Assembly (NCBI GenBank): GCA_947463775.1
Contig: CANHVD010000376.1
Location: forward strand, 1-6,083
Reading direction: 5' to 3'
DNA: 6,083 nt
From: Planctomycetaceae bacterium
GTDB lineage: Bacteria > Planctomycetota > Planctomycetia > Planctomycetales > Planctomycetaceae
Shown: positions 5,959 through 6,083 of the stretch, piece after piece
Layout of the letters: every line of letters begins with the position of its first letter
Position numbering within the stretch: position 1 is the stretch's first letter
Notes under the pieces: model-generated
What the model was told of the DNA's origin: nothing
Databases searched by the model: none
The model's input: the letters and a program-made list of their open reading frames with translations, nothing else
Translations under genes and position numbers: made by a program

Positions 5959-6083
5959 ATGCAATCACACAGCCTTCTCTCGTTAATTCGGTCCCGGGAG
6001 TTCGAGCGAAACGGGGGGCAACAGGCGAGTCTCGGCCCCAACCCGGCTTCACGCCGGTGGACGGCTGGTTTGACAACTCGTCA
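5959..6083 (+). CDS. Candidate 5' end of an unidentified gene, cut by window end
   Basis: ATG at 5959 opens a frame that stays open for 41 codons to the window end. AGGAAA (5949-5954) lies a few bases upstream and could serve as a ribosome binding site. The predicted peptide begins MQSHSLLSLIRSREFERNGG and continues through Gly/Pro/Arg-rich sequence without a recognisable domain, signal peptide or membrane segment. It would run divergently from pyrD. Part of it is the GC-rich palindrome at 6041-6060, which argues against coding. I regard this as a weak candidate that needs the next bases to decide. Confidence 0.22.
   Translation, partial: MQSHSLLSLIRSREFERNGGQQASLGPNPASRRWTAGLTTR
6041..6060. 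repeat. GC-rich palindrome, possible dispersed repeat
   Basis: CCGGC-TTCAC-GCCGG (6043-6057) is a perfect 5-bp inverted repeat with a 5-base loop, inside ACCCGGCTTCACGCCGGTGG. Its style (short GC stem, 4-5 base loop) resembles the palindromes inside the 31-bp repeats at 1159 and 1513, but the sequence is different. It could belong to another dispersed repeat family. With one copy in the window this cannot be shown. Confidence 0.35.

Larger units (their letters stand above)
5751..6083. other. pyrD upstream region with no confident gene
   Basis: This 333-base stretch lies upstream of pyrD. Reading frames exist on both strands but look non-coding: they are rich in Arg, Ser and Pro and show no domain. 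I see no tRNA and no clear -35/-10 pair; TGATAAACT on the - strand (near 5837-5845) is at best a weak -10-like element for pyrD. A possible + strand gene start at 5959 and a palindrome at 6041-6060 are listed separately. Confidence 0.5.

Noticed and set aside
5763..6041. 92-codon - strand frame just upstream of pyrD
   Set aside because: It begins with TTG, has no ribosome binding site, is rich in Arg, Pro and Ser and shows no domain. Its last 30 codons look mildly gene-like and it ends 12 bases before pyrD, so it is noted but not called.
1..6083. CRISPR array, tRNA, rRNA or transposase gene
   Set aside because: I saw no regularly spaced direct repeats, tRNA cloverleaf, rRNA sequence or transposase motifs on either strand.

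Overview
The window reads as bacterial chromosome of moderate GC (mid-50s by eye), most likely from a member of the Planctomycetota. That assignment is an inference. It rests on the style of the proteins (exported enzymes with DsrE-like domains, a TrpRS with the motif HWGN), on weak Shine-Dalgarno sequences at several genes, and on GC-rich palindromic repeats of a kind I recall from planctomycete genomes but could not check.

Layout. Positions 1-3673 carry four genes on the + strand. They are (i) the 3' part of a CstB/Blh-type persulfide dioxygenase with two rhodanese domains, cut by the window start; (ii) an 85-residue hydrophobic protein with a CPIC motif; (iii) a TauE/SafE (TSUP) anion exporter; and (iv) a 399-residue, apparently exported fusion of a class I SAM-dependent methyltransferase and a DsrE-like domain. 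Positions 3674-3780 are a short convergent intergenic region with small hairpins. Positions 3781-5750 carry trpS and pyrD on the - strand, transcribed pyrD then trpS. The last 333 bases (5751-6083) contain no confidently recognised gene. They hold the pyrD upstream region, a weak candidate start of a + strand gene at 5959, and a GC-rich palindrome near the end.

How the genes fit together. A persulfide dioxygenase/rhodanese next to a TauE-type exporter is the known logic of the cst operon (Staphylococcus) and the bigR/blh operon (Xylella, Agrobacterium): persulfide sulfur from H2S is oxidised to sulfite or thiosulfate, and sulfite is exported. This locus adds two proteins that I do not associate with those operons: a small CPxC protein and an exported methyltransferase-DsrE fusion. 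Both carry conserved-looking cysteines suited to handling thiols or persulfides. trpS and pyrD are housekeeping genes (tryptophanyl-tRNA charging and pyrimidine synthesis) with no evident link to sulfur.

The most notable structural feature is a pair of 31-bp inverted repeats (29/31 matching) that bracket the small CPxC gene almost exactly. The right arm begins inside its stop codon. This is either a small inverted-repeat cassette, or two opposite insertions of a dispersed palindromic repeat.
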